Part shown: piece by piece, positions 42,491 to 51,083 of the stretch
Position numbering within the stretch: position 1 is the first letter of the stretch
Layout: the number at the start of each line of letters is the position of its first letter
NCBI RefSeq assembly: GCF_014635345.1
Contig: NZ_BMCU01000005.1
Location: 310,001 to 374,000 of the forward strand
Origin: Rhodococcoides trifolii
Lineage (GTDB): Bacteria > Actinomycetota > Actinomycetes > Mycobacteriales > Mycobacteriaceae
DNA: 64,000 nucleotides
Direction: 5' to 3'
Notes under the pieces: generated by a model
What the model saw: the letters and a program-made list of their open reading frames with translations, nothing else
Database searches by the model: none
What the model was told of the DNA's origin: nothing
Position numbers and translations under genes: made by a program

Positions 42491-43327
42491 ATGACCATCG
42501 ATCGAATTCCGGTATCGGGCGGACTGCTCGCCGTCGAAACTTTCACCGGGAGCACCGAGCCTGTTCTCGTGGTGCACGGCGTCTCCAGCCAGCGGATGCT
42601 CTGGGGTTGGCTGCGCGCCGCAGCGCCCCACCTCACACTGGTCGCCCCGGATCTCCGCGGACGCGGCGACAGCGTCGACGTCACCGGCCCGTCGTCGCTG
42701 ACCCAGCATGCAGACGACCTGGCAGCCGTCGTGGATTCACTCGGACTCGACGCCGTGCACGTGTGCGGAATGTCGATGGGCGCCTTCGTGGCCGTGGAAT
42801 TCGCAGCCAGGTATTCGTCCAGAGTGAAAAGTCTCGTCCTCGTCGACGGGGGCGTGCCGGTAGGACCGCCCGCCGGTCTCACACGGGAGAACGTCGCGGC
42901 GGTGTTCGAGGACAGAATTGCTCGAACGCAGCAGCGGTGGAACAACACTGACGACTACGTCGAGTACTTGGTGTCGACGTCGTTGCCGCTTCTCGACCCA
43001 GCCGATCCGCTGCTACGGCACTATGCCGAACACGACCTGGTCGACGGATCGGTCCGGCTCTCGTCCGCTGCGGTGGTTTCAGACGCCACTGACGTGTTCT
43101 TCGGTGACTCACGATTTCAGGAACTGACGATGCCCATCCGATTCCTGCACGCGCAGTGGAGCGTAGGCGCCGACTCCCCTCCGATGTACTCCCCTCACGA
43201 CATCGACGCGCTCGACCTGACATCCGTCAGACCGCTGATGGGACTCGATCACGCCGGCACGATCATGACGTCTGTCGGTGCCGCCGCCGTCGGCTCGATG
43301 ATCGACGAGGCGGTGCGAAGCGAGTGA
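42491..43327 (+). CDS. Alpha/beta hydrolase
   Basis: The 278-residue enzyme shows VLVVHGVSSQRMLWGWL (oxyanion region), LTLVAPDLRGRGDS, the nucleophile VCGMSMGAFVAVEFA and a C-terminal His in MGLDHAGTIM. It resembles haloperoxidase/epoxide-hydrolase-like esterases. I start at ATG 42491; upstream sequence overlaps the promoter of the divergent TetR gene. No signal peptide. Confidence 0.82.
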   Translation: MTIDRIPVSGGLLAVETFTGSTEPVLVVHGVSSQRMLWGWLRAAAPHLTLVAPDLRGRGDSVDVTGPSSLTQHADDLAAVVDSLGLDAVHVCGMSMGAFVAVEFAARYSSRVKSLVLVDGGVPVGPPAGLTRENVAAVFEDRIARTQQRWNNTDDYVEYLVSTSLPLLDPADPLLRHYAEHDLVDGSVRLSSAAVVSDATDVFFGDSRFQELTMPIRFLHAQWSVGADSPPMYSPHDIDALDLTSVRPLMGLDHAGTIMTSVGAAAVGSMIDEAVRSE

Positions 43328-43442
43328 TTGCGGCCTCGCTCATTCCGTGACTGTCGCAGACACCCGCCTCGAACCACAGGGCTTGTAGAGTCGAGTCGTT
43401 GATACCTCGATTCCCGCGGGGACCTCCCGGAACGGATTACGA

Positions 43443-44084
43443 GTGACCTCGTCTCGGCAACCGCCAGTTGCACACGGTCGACATGAACGGCACCGAATCC
43501 GTTCCAGAGCCGCTCTCATCGAAGCGGCATGCGAGTTCCTCGCCGCCCCGATCGGCACCGAGGCGAGCATTCGGCAGATCACTGCGCGCGCGGACGTGGG
43601 AATCGGAACGTTCTACAACCACTTCGAGGGCAAGTCCGAACTGTTCGAAGCAGCCATCGCGCACACCCTGCACCGATTCGGAGAGTTCTTCGACGATGCC
43701 ACGGCCGGTATCGAGGATCCAGCACTGCTGTACGCCAATGGGATTCGAATGACCTTGCATCTGAGGAGGACGCACCGACAGATGACCGACATAGTCATGC
43801 GACTCGGCATGGGGTCAGTCGCGAAAGACCGCGCGCTCGTTCCGCGTGCGGAGGCAGGACTGCACGCAGCGGCAGATGCCGGACGACTACACATCACCGA
43901 TTTCGACACGGCAATCGCATGCACGGCGGGGTCGATTCTGAGCTGCCTGCATCTGCTCGCCGGCGACCCGACGGCCGACGTGGAAACCGTCGCGACCGAG
44001 TTGGCAACGAACCTGCTGCGAATGTTCGGCCTGCCCGAGCCGGAAGCACGAGCCCTCGCCTCGACTCCGCTGCCCGTGCCGTAA
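43443..44084 (+). CDS. TetR-family regulator of the FAD hydroxylase
   Basis: The protein has 213 residues, starting with GTG at 43443. The HTH lies near 38-82 (TEASIRQITARADVGIGTFYNHFEGKSELF), and the C-terminal half contains HRQMTDIVMRLGMGSVAKDRALVPRAEAGL. It lies 102 bases before the FAD monooxygenase on the same strand and is its most likely regulator. I could not find a convincing palindrome in front of it. Confidence 0.83.
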   Translation: MTSSRQPPVAHGRHERHRIRSRAALIEAACEFLAAPIGTEASIRQITARADVGIGTFYNHFEGKSELFEAAIAHTLHRFGEFFDDATAGIEDPALLYANGIRMTLHLRRTHRQMTDIVMRLGMGSVAKDRALVPRAEAGLHAAADAGRLHITDFDTAIACTAGSILSCLHLLAGDPTADVETVATELATNLLRMFGLPEPEARALASTPLPVP

Positions 44085-44186
44085 CCGCTGGCGCCGCCGC
44101 GGAACGAACTGACGATTCGTCAACCGTGAACGGCATTGACGCCCCGGTCCCGCGGACGTGACGATCACGGCGGGAGAAGGGACATC

Positions 44187-45836
44187 ATGACCACCACACG
44201 TATCACCGATAGCTCCGACAACACCACAGATGTGGACGTCGTCATCGTCGGACTGGGACCCACCGGAGCGACCGCCGCGAACCTGTTGGGGCAAAGAGGT
44301 ATTCGGACAGCCGTGATCGAGCGCGATCTCACCGTCTTTCCCCGCCAGCGCGCAATCGCATCCGACGAAGACGCGCACCGGGTATGGCAGGGTCTCGGCT
44401 TGTTCGACGAGATGCTCACGACCATGTCGACCGACGTTCGCATTCACCTCAAGCACGGCAATCGGACGTTTCTGTCCATGACCTCCACGGACAGTTTCGA
44501 TCAGGGTGTGCCCGGAATGGCGTTCTACCACCAACCCGAACTCGAACGTGTCCTGCGCGAGGGGATTGCGCGGTTCTCCACGGTGTCGATACTGTCCGGT
44601 GTCGAGGCCGTCGCCCTCACCCAGGACAGTGAATCGGCAACCCTGACTCTGCGGCCCGTCGACGGCGGTCCCGATCGACAGATCACGAGTAAATTCGTCA
44701 TCGCAGCCGACGGCGGATCGAGCTCCGTTCGCAAGATGCTAGGAATTGCACTGCCGGGCAAACACATCCAAGAGCAATGGTTCGACATCCAACTCCGCGC
44801 TTGGTACGACCTACCCGTGGGCGCACCGCTGGACTTCACGTTCATCTCCGATCCGGAGCGGCCCGGCGTCGACTGCCCGTGTCCCATGGGATATCACCGC
44901 GTCGAGTTTCGGGTGAACAAAGGCGAGACGGTGGAGCAACTCCAGACCGAGGACGGTCTACGTGGCCTCCTCGCCGAACGAGGAATCGACTACGACAAAG
45001 TGGAGGTCTTCCGAAGCTGGGGGTACACCTTCCACATCCGCCAGGCCGAAACCTGGAGTCGAGGGCGGGTCTTCCTCGCCGGCGACGCCGCACACATCAT
45101 GCCGCCCTTCGCCGGACAGGGCGTGTCATCCGGAGTGCGCGACGCGGCCAATCTCTGCTGGAAAATCGACGCCGTCCTCACTGCCGGCGCCGACCCGGAC
45201 TTGTTGCGCAGTTACGAGGCCGAGCGACGACCGAACGTCGTGGCGCTCACCCGCTTCTCTCTCGGAATCGGCCGAATGGTCATGCTACGCAACAACTCGG
45301 CCGCCTCTGTTCGGGACGGACTCGTCGCGGGGGCGGCGAAGGTTCCGGGTGTGAGTCCGTGGTTGCGGGGAATGGGCCTCAAACCGCGATACACCTTGGG
45401 CACGAAAGGTGGCTATTTCGGTGGGACCGAGAGGCGACGTAGTCCGCGGGGATCGTTCGTCAAACAACCCTGGGTTGTCGGATCGGACCTCACTCCAATT
45501 CTCTTGGACACGATCCTGGGCAACAACTGGACCTGGGTCGGGTTTCCGTCCTCCCCCATCCCGCCGATGTTGGCAGATGCCGGTGTCGGCGAGGTGAAAT
45601 TGCATTCTGCGTCAGACCTGGCTACTCATTCTGTCCCGTCCGGCCACTACGTCGACAGCGAGGGCGTACTGGAAAAGCAGATGCGCAAAGCCCGCGCGAA
45701 CGCATTTCTGGTCCGCCCGGATCGATTCATCTTCGCCAGTGACCGCGAGATGACCGAGGAGGACTATCGACGCGTCACCGATGTGGTGGTGTCGGGGGTC
45801 CGCTCCGTTCGATGCAGACTCGGTGACTCAGCCTAG
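44187..45836 (+). CDS. FAD-dependent aromatic hydroxylase (MhpA/PheA-like)
   Basis: The 549-residue class A flavoprotein monooxygenase has the FAD motif VVIVGLGPTGATAANLLGQRG near 18-38. A DG motif (FVIAADGGSSSVRKMLG) and GD motif (GRVFLAGDAAHIMPPFAGQG) follow. Its length and C-terminal extension match 3-(3-hydroxyphenyl)propionate hydroxylase and polyketide hydroxylases. No ring-cleavage dioxygenase adjoins it, so a full catabolic pathway is not seen. GAAGGG lies upstream of ATG 44187. Its end overlaps the convergent LysR gene by 9 bases. Confidence 0.85.
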   Translation: MTTTRITDSSDNTTDVDVVIVGLGPTGATAANLLGQRGIRTAVIERDLTVFPRQRAIASDEDAHRVWQGLGLFDEMLTTMSTDVRIHLKHGNRTFLSMTSTDSFDQGVPGMAFYHQPELERVLREGIARFSTVSILSGVEAVALTQDSESATLTLRPVDGGPDRQITSKFVIAADGGSSSVRKMLGIALPGKHIQEQWFDIQLRAWYDLPVGAPLDFTFISDPERPGVDCPCPMGYHRVEFRVNKGETVEQLQTEDGLRGLLAERGIDYDKVEVFRSWGYTFHIRQAETWSRGRVFLAGDAAHIMPPFAGQGVSSGVRDAANLCWKIDAVLTAGADPDLLRSYEAERRPNVVALTRFSLGIGRMVMLRNNSAASVRDGLVAGAAKVPGVSPWLRGMGLKPRYTLGTKGGYFGGTERRRSPRGSFVKQPWVVGSDLTPILLDTILGNNWTWVGFPSSPIPPMLADAGVGEVKLHSASDLATHSVPSGHYVDSEGVLEKQMRKARANAFLVRPDRFIFASDREMTEEDYRRVTDVVVSGVRSVRCRLGDSA

Positions 45837-46712
45837 TCGCGCTCCCATTCCCCGAGCCATCAGGTCGTCCACGAACCGGCGGGTCAGCGGGTCCGTCCGC
45901 GTCCCTACCATCACGACGACCGATCGCTGCAGCGACGGCTTCAGCGGCTTGACGATGCCGGCGAACCGTGCGGGCAGTGCAGTTCTCGGGACCAGGGCGA
46001 TTCCGAGGCCGGCATGGGCGAGTTGTGCTGCGGTGGTGGCGTTCCGGGTATGGGTGACGGCATCGAACTCGACACCGTGGGCTGTCGCGACGGAGTCGAA
46101 CCACCCGCGCAGACCGTTGGACGGGTGGTAGTGGACGATCGGTCTGCCGGCGAGATCGGTCCAGGAAATGGCGGGCTTGTCGGCGAGATCGAGTCCCTCC
46201 GGGATCACTGCGACGACGTCTTCCGTCCCGATCTCGTGGGTGATGCCGGTGAACTGCGTGGAGGCGGGACCGACCGCGAGGTCGACGTCCCCGGTCGAGA
46301 GTGCGTCGGCCATCGCGTCCGCGCTGGTGAATTCGGTCAGATCCAATCCGATGTGGGGGTACTTCCGTGTCCACTTTCGTAGCGTGGGCGCGAGGACTGG
46401 GACGGTCATGCTTTCGGCGCACGCCAGTCGCAGACGGCCTTCACTCCCCTCCGCCAACGCTCGTCCAGTCCGCACGATGCGGTCGGCAGCGGACAAGGCG
46501 GCTCGGGCATCGTCGAGCAACGCCCGGCCCGTGGGGGTGGGCCGCACCCCGCGCGGGAGACGGTCCAGCAGCGGGGTACCGATTTCGGTTTCCAACGACG
46601 CCAGTTGGTGCGACAACGCGGGTTGCGACAGATGCAACGCCGCTGCCCCGGCCGTCACGGAACCGGCGTCCACGACGGCGACGAAGCATTCGAGGGCACG
46701 CAGGGTCGGCAT
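45828..46712 (-). CDS. LysR-family transcriptional regulator
   Basis: The protein has 294 residues with an HTH (VVDAGSVTAGAAALHLSQPALSHQLASLETEIG) and an effector domain. It lies 24 bases after the small membrane protein gene on the same strand and converges with the FAD hydroxylase gene. Its target is not obvious; the hydroxylase or the small membrane protein are the nearest candidates. Confidence 0.85.
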   Translation of the reverse strand: MPTLRALECFVAVVDAGSVTAGAAALHLSQPALSHQLASLETEIGTPLLDRLPRGVRPTPTGRALLDDARAALSAADRIVRTGRALAEGSEGRLRLACAESMTVPVLAPTLRKWTRKYPHIGLDLTEFTSADAMADALSTGDVDLAVGPASTQFTGITHEIGTEDVVAVIPEGLDLADKPAISWTDLAGRPIVHYHPSNGLRGWFDSVATAHGVEFDAVTHTRNATTAAQLAHAGLGIALVPRTALPARFAGIVKPLKPSLQRSVVVMVGTRTDPLTRRFVDDLMARGMGARLG

Positions 46713-46736
46713 CGGTCGAGGGTATGCGACGTCGGA

Positions 46737-46925
46737 TTAGCTGGGACCCTTCGTCAGGTACCGGCTTATCGTCTGCGCGAGAACCGTGCTGAAGAACATG
46801 CCGATGATCGTGAGGATCACGCCGGAACGGATGTCGCCTTCGATGAAATTGGCGACGGCGACGACGTACGAAATCACAGCCATGACGATGCCTGCGATCA
46901 TTCTGATTCTGGGGTCGATGTTCAT
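46737..46925 (-). CDS. Small two-helix membrane protein
   Basis: The 62-residue protein has two predicted membrane helices: about 8-26 (MIAGIVMAVISYVVAVANF) and about 33-52 (SGVILTIIGMFFSTVLAQT), with a short acidic turn between. AAAGGA lies upstream of the ATG. Function unknown. It could be a small subunit, toxin-like or holin-like protein, but nothing here supports one of these over another. A LysR gene follows on the same strand. Confidence 0.6.
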   Translation of the reverse strand: MNIDPRIRMIAGIVMAVISYVVAVANFIEGDIRSGVILTIIGMFFSTVLAQTISRYLTKGPS

Positions 46926-46964
46926 GTGTGTCGGTTCCTTTCAACGGTAGGGCGCCGTTCACAT

Positions 46965-47013
46965 CGTTTGTGAAGGAAAGTCCGCGGAGGGCGCGGAAGA
47001 TGCTTCACAAGCG
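46965..47013. repeat. 49-nt nested palindromic element, copy 1
   Basis: Outer arms CGTTTGTGAAG and CTTCACAAGCG (one mismatch) enclose inner arms CCGCG and CGCGG. The element lies between two minus-strand genes, 17 bases after the stop of the SDR at 47031. A second copy of exactly the same length lies at 61512-61560, identical at 37 of 49 positions. It could act as a terminator or an mRNA-stability structure. Confidence 0.75.
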
Positions 47014-47030
47014 TGTTCCGACGGCGAAGT

Positions 47031-47732
47031 TCACGAGGTGAGTCGCCCTCCCCCATCGACATGCAGGGTGACGCCTGTGACAAAGGTGTTCGTCAGCAAA
47101 GACATTGCAGCGGAGGCAATATCGGACGGCTGACCGACTCTGCGAGCGGGATTGGTGCGTGCCGTGTCCGCGAACAGAGCGTCCTTCCCGGCTCCCATCG
47201 AGTCCCAGGCCCCCGAATCGACGATACCCGGCGAGAGGGCATTGACGCGGGTGGGCGCAAGTTCCACCGCGAGCGCCTCGGCCAGGAACGCCACCGCTCC
47301 GTTCGTCGTCGCCATGACCGACAGGCCGGGTGCGGGTTTCCACGCAGCGACACCGGAGAAGAACAGGAACGAACCGCCGTCGCGCACCTGCGGCGAGAAG
47401 TGCTTGGCCAGCAGAATCGGGCCGATCACTTTCGCGTCGAACGCATTTCGTACGGCGCTGGCGTCCAGTGCCGTGATCGGACCGTTCGCGTGGTCGGCTG
47501 CGAGACTGACGATGTGGTCGACCGGCCCGATGGTTGCCGCTGCCCGCGCGATGGACGACTCGTCCCCGAGGTCGATCGTCACCGCACTTGCTCCCGAACC
47601 CAGCTCCGCAACTGCAGCATCGAGGGAATCGCGGTGTCGCCCGGCGAGAACGACCTCGCCCCCGCCATCGATCACAGCCGACGCGATGGACCGACCGATG
47701 CCCGACGCTCCGCTGATCAGAAGTACTCGCAT
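47031..47732 (-). CDS. SDR-fold protein lacking the usual YxxxK motif
   Basis: The 233-residue Rossmann protein has a cofactor motif LLISGASGIGRSIASAV at the start and ends VTGVTLHVDGGGRL as in SDRs. Where classical SDRs have Tyr-x-x-x-Lys, this one reads VMATTNGAVAFLAEAL, so neither catalytic residue is obvious. AAAGGA lies 5 bases before the second of two adjacent ATGs, so I start at 47732. Relatives with a TNGA or ANGA motif are known as divergent SDRs. It may bind NAD(P) without ordinary catalysis. It is divergent from an NmrA-like gene. Confidence 0.8.
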   Translation of the reverse strand: MRVLLISGASGIGRSIASAVIDGGGEVVLAGRHRDSLDAAVAELGSGASAVTIDLGDESSIARAAATIGPVDHIVSLAADHANGPITALDASAVRNAFDAKVIGPILLAKHFSPQVRDGGSFLFFSGVAAWKPAPGLSVMATTNGAVAFLAEALAVELAPTRVNALSPGIVDSGAWDSMGAGKDALFADTARTNPARRVGQPSDIASAAMSLLTNTFVTGVTLHVDGGGRLTS

Positions 47733-47783
47733 CATGATCCTTTCGTTGTGTGCGTTCCCATTCAGTGAAGCAAGTAAGCACCC

Positions 47784-47828
47784 ATCGAACAATCGATAGT
47801 TTTTCTTGCTTTTATCGAAAAAGTCGAT
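47784..47828. promoter_or_regulatory. Two ATCGA/TCGAT inverted repeats in a divergent promoter region
   Basis: Site 1 is ATCGA-N4-TCGAT (47784-47797) and site 2 is ATCGA-N5-TCGAT (47814-47828), about 30 bp apart, hence on the same DNA face. They lie in an AT-rich stretch between the divergent SDR (47732) and NmrA-like (47966) genes. No regulator gene adjoins them directly, so the binder is unknown. Confidence 0.5.
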
Positions 47829-47965
47829 ACCTCAGCGCTCGCCGGGTCGGTGTCCCGAGAGTTGGTCCGGCCGGCACGCTTCCCCGACCCTTTGCGTTAT
47901 CTGCATCTGATGTGCAATATTCGCTAAAGGTCGATGCACGTCGACCTCGACGACGAGGGGGCATC

Positions 47966-48958
47966 ATGATCACAGTTACCAGCGCCGCAGGTGGAGTGGG
48001 GCGTCTGCTCGTTCGACGATTGGCGAAACAGGACGTTCCCGTTCGAGCAGTCGTGAAGAACGACGCCCAGGCGGCCACCACGCGCCAGGACGGGGCGACC
48101 GAGGTTGTCGTCGGCGATCTGCGGTCCGAGCGGACACTCGATTCGGCCCTGACGGGGGCAGATGTCCTCTACCACGCGGCCCCCACTCAGGTGATCGACG
48201 AGCGGCCCATCATCGAGTACCTGATCGCTGCGGTGCCGTCGAAAGGTCTGCAGCACATCGTGTTTCACTCTGTGATCCACCCCGACCTGCATGAGCTGAC
48301 GCATCATCACCAGAAGGACGTCGCCGAGGCCCTGCTGCGCGAGAGCGGAATTCCCACCACAGTCCTCAGACCGTCGCACTACATGCAGAACTACCTGGAA
48401 GTGTGGGAGTTCCTCCAGGCCGGCGTCATGCCCTACCCGGTCTCACCCGACAGCGTCATGGGTGTGGTCGATCTGGCCGACGTCGCCGAGGCGGCAGCGA
48501 ACGTTCTCGCCGATCCGTCGCCGCACACCGGTCGCACCTACGACCTGTCCACCGTGGAACTCACACGCCACCAGATGGCCCAGATCTGGGCATCGGTGTT
48601 GGGGCATCCGGTGACCGCCATCCGAATTCCGCCGTCGTCGCTGACGAACACGTTGACGGTACTGCCCGCGCTCGCCTCCGTGGTCGGACATGCGCTGCAG
48701 TCGACGAAACTGAACGCGGTGGGCCACCTCGCGCGCGGCGCGCAGGCAGCGTCCAACCCCCGTGACATGAAGAACTGGCCGGCCGACGCACGCGAGGCCT
48801 ACCGGGTAATGATGGCGCACTACGACATCCACGGCCTCCCCGCAGGAAACCTGGCGGATCTACCGTCCCTGCTGGGACACGCACCCACCTCGTACGGAAA
48901 GTTCGCGCGTCGATCGAGCACCGAGCGCGGGCGCACACCGGCGGACGCATCCCGATGA
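47966..48958 (+). CDS. NmrA-like NAD(P)-binding protein (atypical SDR)
   Basis: The 330-residue protein has the motif TVTSAAGGVGRLLVRRL at the N-terminus and a typical NmrA/SDR layout (VGDLRSERTLDSALTGADVLYHAAP, TVLRPSHYMQNYLE). Proteins of this group reduce quinones or sense the NADP/NADPH state. GAGGGG lies 6 bases before ATG 47966. It overlaps the next SDR gene by ATGA, so the two are co-translated. Confidence 0.83.
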   Translation: MITVTSAAGGVGRLLVRRLAKQDVPVRAVVKNDAQAATTRQDGATEVVVGDLRSERTLDSALTGADVLYHAAPTQVIDERPIIEYLIAAVPSKGLQHIVFHSVIHPDLHELTHHHQKDVAEALLRESGIPTTVLRPSHYMQNYLEVWEFLQAGVMPYPVSPDSVMGVVDLADVAEAAANVLADPSPHTGRTYDLSTVELTRHQMAQIWASVLGHPVTAIRIPPSSLTNTLTVLPALASVVGHALQSTKLNAVGHLARGAQAASNPRDMKNWPADAREAYRVMMAHYDIHGLPAGNLADLPSLLGHAPTSYGKFARRSSTERGRTPADASR

Positions 48959-49740
48959 GCCGCCGGACACCGCGGTTCTCGCCGGGCCGCGCGCTCGTCA
49001 CTGGCGCCAGTTCAGGAATCGGCGCGGAATTCGCTCGTGCGCTGGCTGCCCGCGGTGTTGACCTCGTGCTCGTCGCACGACGTGAAGACCGCTTGAGAAG
49101 CCTCGCACGCGAGCTCGAGGGAGCTCACGGTATCGAATGCCGCACGGTGCCGTGGGACCTGTCCGAGGAAGCAAGCGGCAGGAAGATGCGCGAGCTGGTT
49201 CCCGAGCGAATCGATCTGGTCGTCAACAACGCCGGATTCGCGGTGCAGGGACCGTTCGCAGACGGCAACGCCGACGACTTCGAGCGTCTCATCGCCGTCG
49301 ACATCCGCGCGGTCGTGGACATCTGCTCGGCTTTCCTCCCGGACATGATCGCCCGCAAGAGCGGAACCATCGTCAACGTCGCCAGCACCACCGCGTTCCA
49401 GCCCGTACCCACCCTCGCGGTGTACGCAGCCGCCAAAGCCTTCGTCCTCAGCTTCTCCCAGTCACTGTGGTACGAATCAGCACGGAACGGCGTCACGGTC
49501 TTCGCGCTCAACCCGGGACCGACCCGCACCGAATTCTTCGACGTCATCGGAGACACCGCGACAGCCACCGGCACCTACCAGACCCCGACCGAGGTAGTTG
49601 CCAGCGCGATGCGTGCCCTCGACGCCAGAACCTCACGCCCACATGTGATCTCGGGCCGACGCAACGCCGTGCAGGCAACGCTGGCCGGGCTCGTCCCTCC
49701 GCGGTTGCTCTTGCCCGCCCTCGCGCGAATACTGCACTGA
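48955..49740 (+). CDS. SDR-family oxidoreductase (DltE-like)
   Basis: The 261-residue SDR has VTGASSGIGAEFARALAARG, VNNAGFAVQGPF, NVASTTAFQPVPTLAVYAAAKAF (catalytic YAAAK) and PGPTRTEFF. It starts in an ATGA overlap with the NmrA-like gene, and a TetR gene follows after 34 bases on the same strand. It is probably part of a three-gene transcript. Substrate unknown. Confidence 0.85.
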   Translation: MSRRTPRFSPGRALVTGASSGIGAEFARALAARGVDLVLVARREDRLRSLARELEGAHGIECRTVPWDLSEEASGRKMRELVPERIDLVVNNAGFAVQGPFADGNADDFERLIAVDIRAVVDICSAFLPDMIARKSGTIVNVASTTAFQPVPTLAVYAAAKAFVLSFSQSLWYESARNGVTVFALNPGPTRTEFFDVIGDTATATGTYQTPTEVVASAMRALDARTSRPHVISGRRNAVQATLAGLVPPRLLLPALARILH

Positions 49741-49774
49741 TCCCGAAGTCACCCGGGAATGTACTGTCGCGCCT

Positions 49775-50491
49775 ATGGCCAGGGTCTCGAAGTTCACGCT
49801 CGCCGATCGACGAGACGCGGTGACGCGGGCCTTCGGCGGCACGGAAAGCCCCGCCGCCGTGGCGAAGTCCCTGGGAATCCACGCGGCCACTCTCTATCGC
49901 TGGGCAGAGTCGTCGACGACGGATGACCCGGGTCCGGCGCCGGCCCGACTCGTCGACGCCACTCAGAAACTGTTGCGGCACTCCGATTATGCCGACATCA
50001 CAATCGAAAGCGTTGCCGCCGAATGCGGCCTTGCGCCGAGGACGGCGTTCCATCACTTTCCGACCAAACGGGAGCTCTTTCAAGCCGCAGTCGACGACGC
50101 CGCCACAGTGCTGATCGACCGTATTCATCAGACGTCGGTCAACGCCGCCTGGCCCGACAACCCGATCGAGCAGCTGCAGTTGTTCCTCCGCATCGCCGCA
50201 GAGAGCATCTACGACACCCCGTGCACCCATGTCCTGTTCCGCAATCTCGGTGTACCCAAATCGGAGGGAACGGCCGAGCGGTGGCACGACAACTTCGTCG
50301 ACGCGATCGAGCAACTACTCAGCGCCGCACGTGAATCCGGACAAATCGATGCCGACATAGATCTCTCTCACGCGGCGCAAGTGCTCACCGGCGCCATGCG
50401 CGGAATCCACATGGCGGTCTTCGAGGGGTCTGGTGCCGACACCGCACTGCAACTAGTCGACCGCGTTCACCTGCTGATTCCGGGTCGGTAG
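49775..50491 (+). CDS. TetR-family regulator with an extra N-terminal transposase-like HTH
   Basis: The protein has 238 residues. Residues about 5-47 form a separate helix-turn-helix (FTLADRRDAVTRAFGG, then AVAKSLGIHAATLYRWAES) of the kind found at the N-terminus of IS3-type transposases and MerR-like adaptors. A normal TetR HTH follows at about 62-108 (IESVAAECGLAPRTAFHHFPTKRELF), with a TetR ligand domain after it. The extra domain is in frame and in the same codon style as the rest. It sits after two SDR-like genes that it may control. Confidence 0.82.
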   Translation: MARVSKFTLADRRDAVTRAFGGTESPAAVAKSLGIHAATLYRWAESSTTDDPGPAPARLVDATQKLLRHSDYADITIESVAAECGLAPRTAFHHFPTKRELFQAAVDDAATVLIDRIHQTSVNAAWPDNPIEQLQLFLRIAAESIYDTPCTHVLFRNLGVPKSEGTAERWHDNFVDAIEQLLSAARESGQIDADIDLSHAAQVLTGAMRGIHMAVFEGSGADTALQLVDRVHLLIPGR

Positions 50492-50492
50492 C

Positions 50493-50960
50493 TCACGTGG
50501 CCTCGGCAGCAAGTCGACCGAGGGTGTCCATCAACTGATCCTTGGTGACGAGCGGGATCCTGAGGTGCGCAAGCAGTTTCTTGTCCGTCACGTGAGACCA
50601 GTCGTAGGTGTGCCGAACCAACGTCTCGTTGGGACCCTGAGATTCCAACTCCCACAACCACTCGTATCCCGGAGGCTCGGCACCGGCCGGCGCGGTCTTC
50701 CAGGCAAGTAGCTTGTCCTTGGCGTACCCGGAGACGTGATTGTCGGTCTTGTACTCGCCCGCCTTGTCGTCGCCCTGCATGTTCATGTTCATCGTGAACA
50801 CGTCACCGACTTTCTGGATGCGGTCGGCGTGATCGACACCGCGTATGAAACCGGAACCATCCAGCTTCAGGTGCCGCTGAGGATTGGAGAGGACGTCGAA
50901 AACTGCGTCCACAGGCGCCTCGATGATGCGTTCGACCGTGACCTTCGTGGTGTCGCTCAT
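50493..50960 (-). CDS. SRPBCC-family protein (polyketide cyclase/START-like)
   Basis: The 155-residue single-domain protein opens VTVERIIEAPVDAVFDVLSNPQRHLKLDGSG and ends with a long C-terminal helix (KDQLMDTLGRLAAEA), as in SRPBCC/Bet v 1-like proteins that bind hydrophobic ligands. ATG 50960 follows from the typical family start MSDTTKVTVER; the long upstream reading is rejected. It converges with the TetR gene, 1 base apart, and is divergent from the 3-hydroxyacyl-CoA dehydrogenase. Confidence 0.82.
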   Translation of the reverse strand: MSDTTKVTVERIIEAPVDAVFDVLSNPQRHLKLDGSGFIRGVDHADRIQKVGDVFTMNMNMQGDDKAGEYKTDNHVSGYAKDKLLAWKTAPAGAEPPGYEWLWELESQGPNETLVRHTYDWSHVTDKKLLAHLRIPLVTKDQLMDTLGRLAAEAT

Positions 50961-51083
50961 CCCCCTACACTGCCCCGTCTCGGGCGATGCGGCAACGACT
51001 CCTTGCCGGTGACGTCGAATGAGGTGGCACTGTGGCGTACGAGGACACCACCGATCGATCGAAGTTCCGAAAGAGGTACCCCT

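Noticed and set aside
49775-49915. Insertion-sequence remnant in front of the TetR gene
   Set aside because: The HTH is in frame with the TetR and no inverted repeats, target duplication or further transposase sequence are visible. A domain fusion is the better reading.
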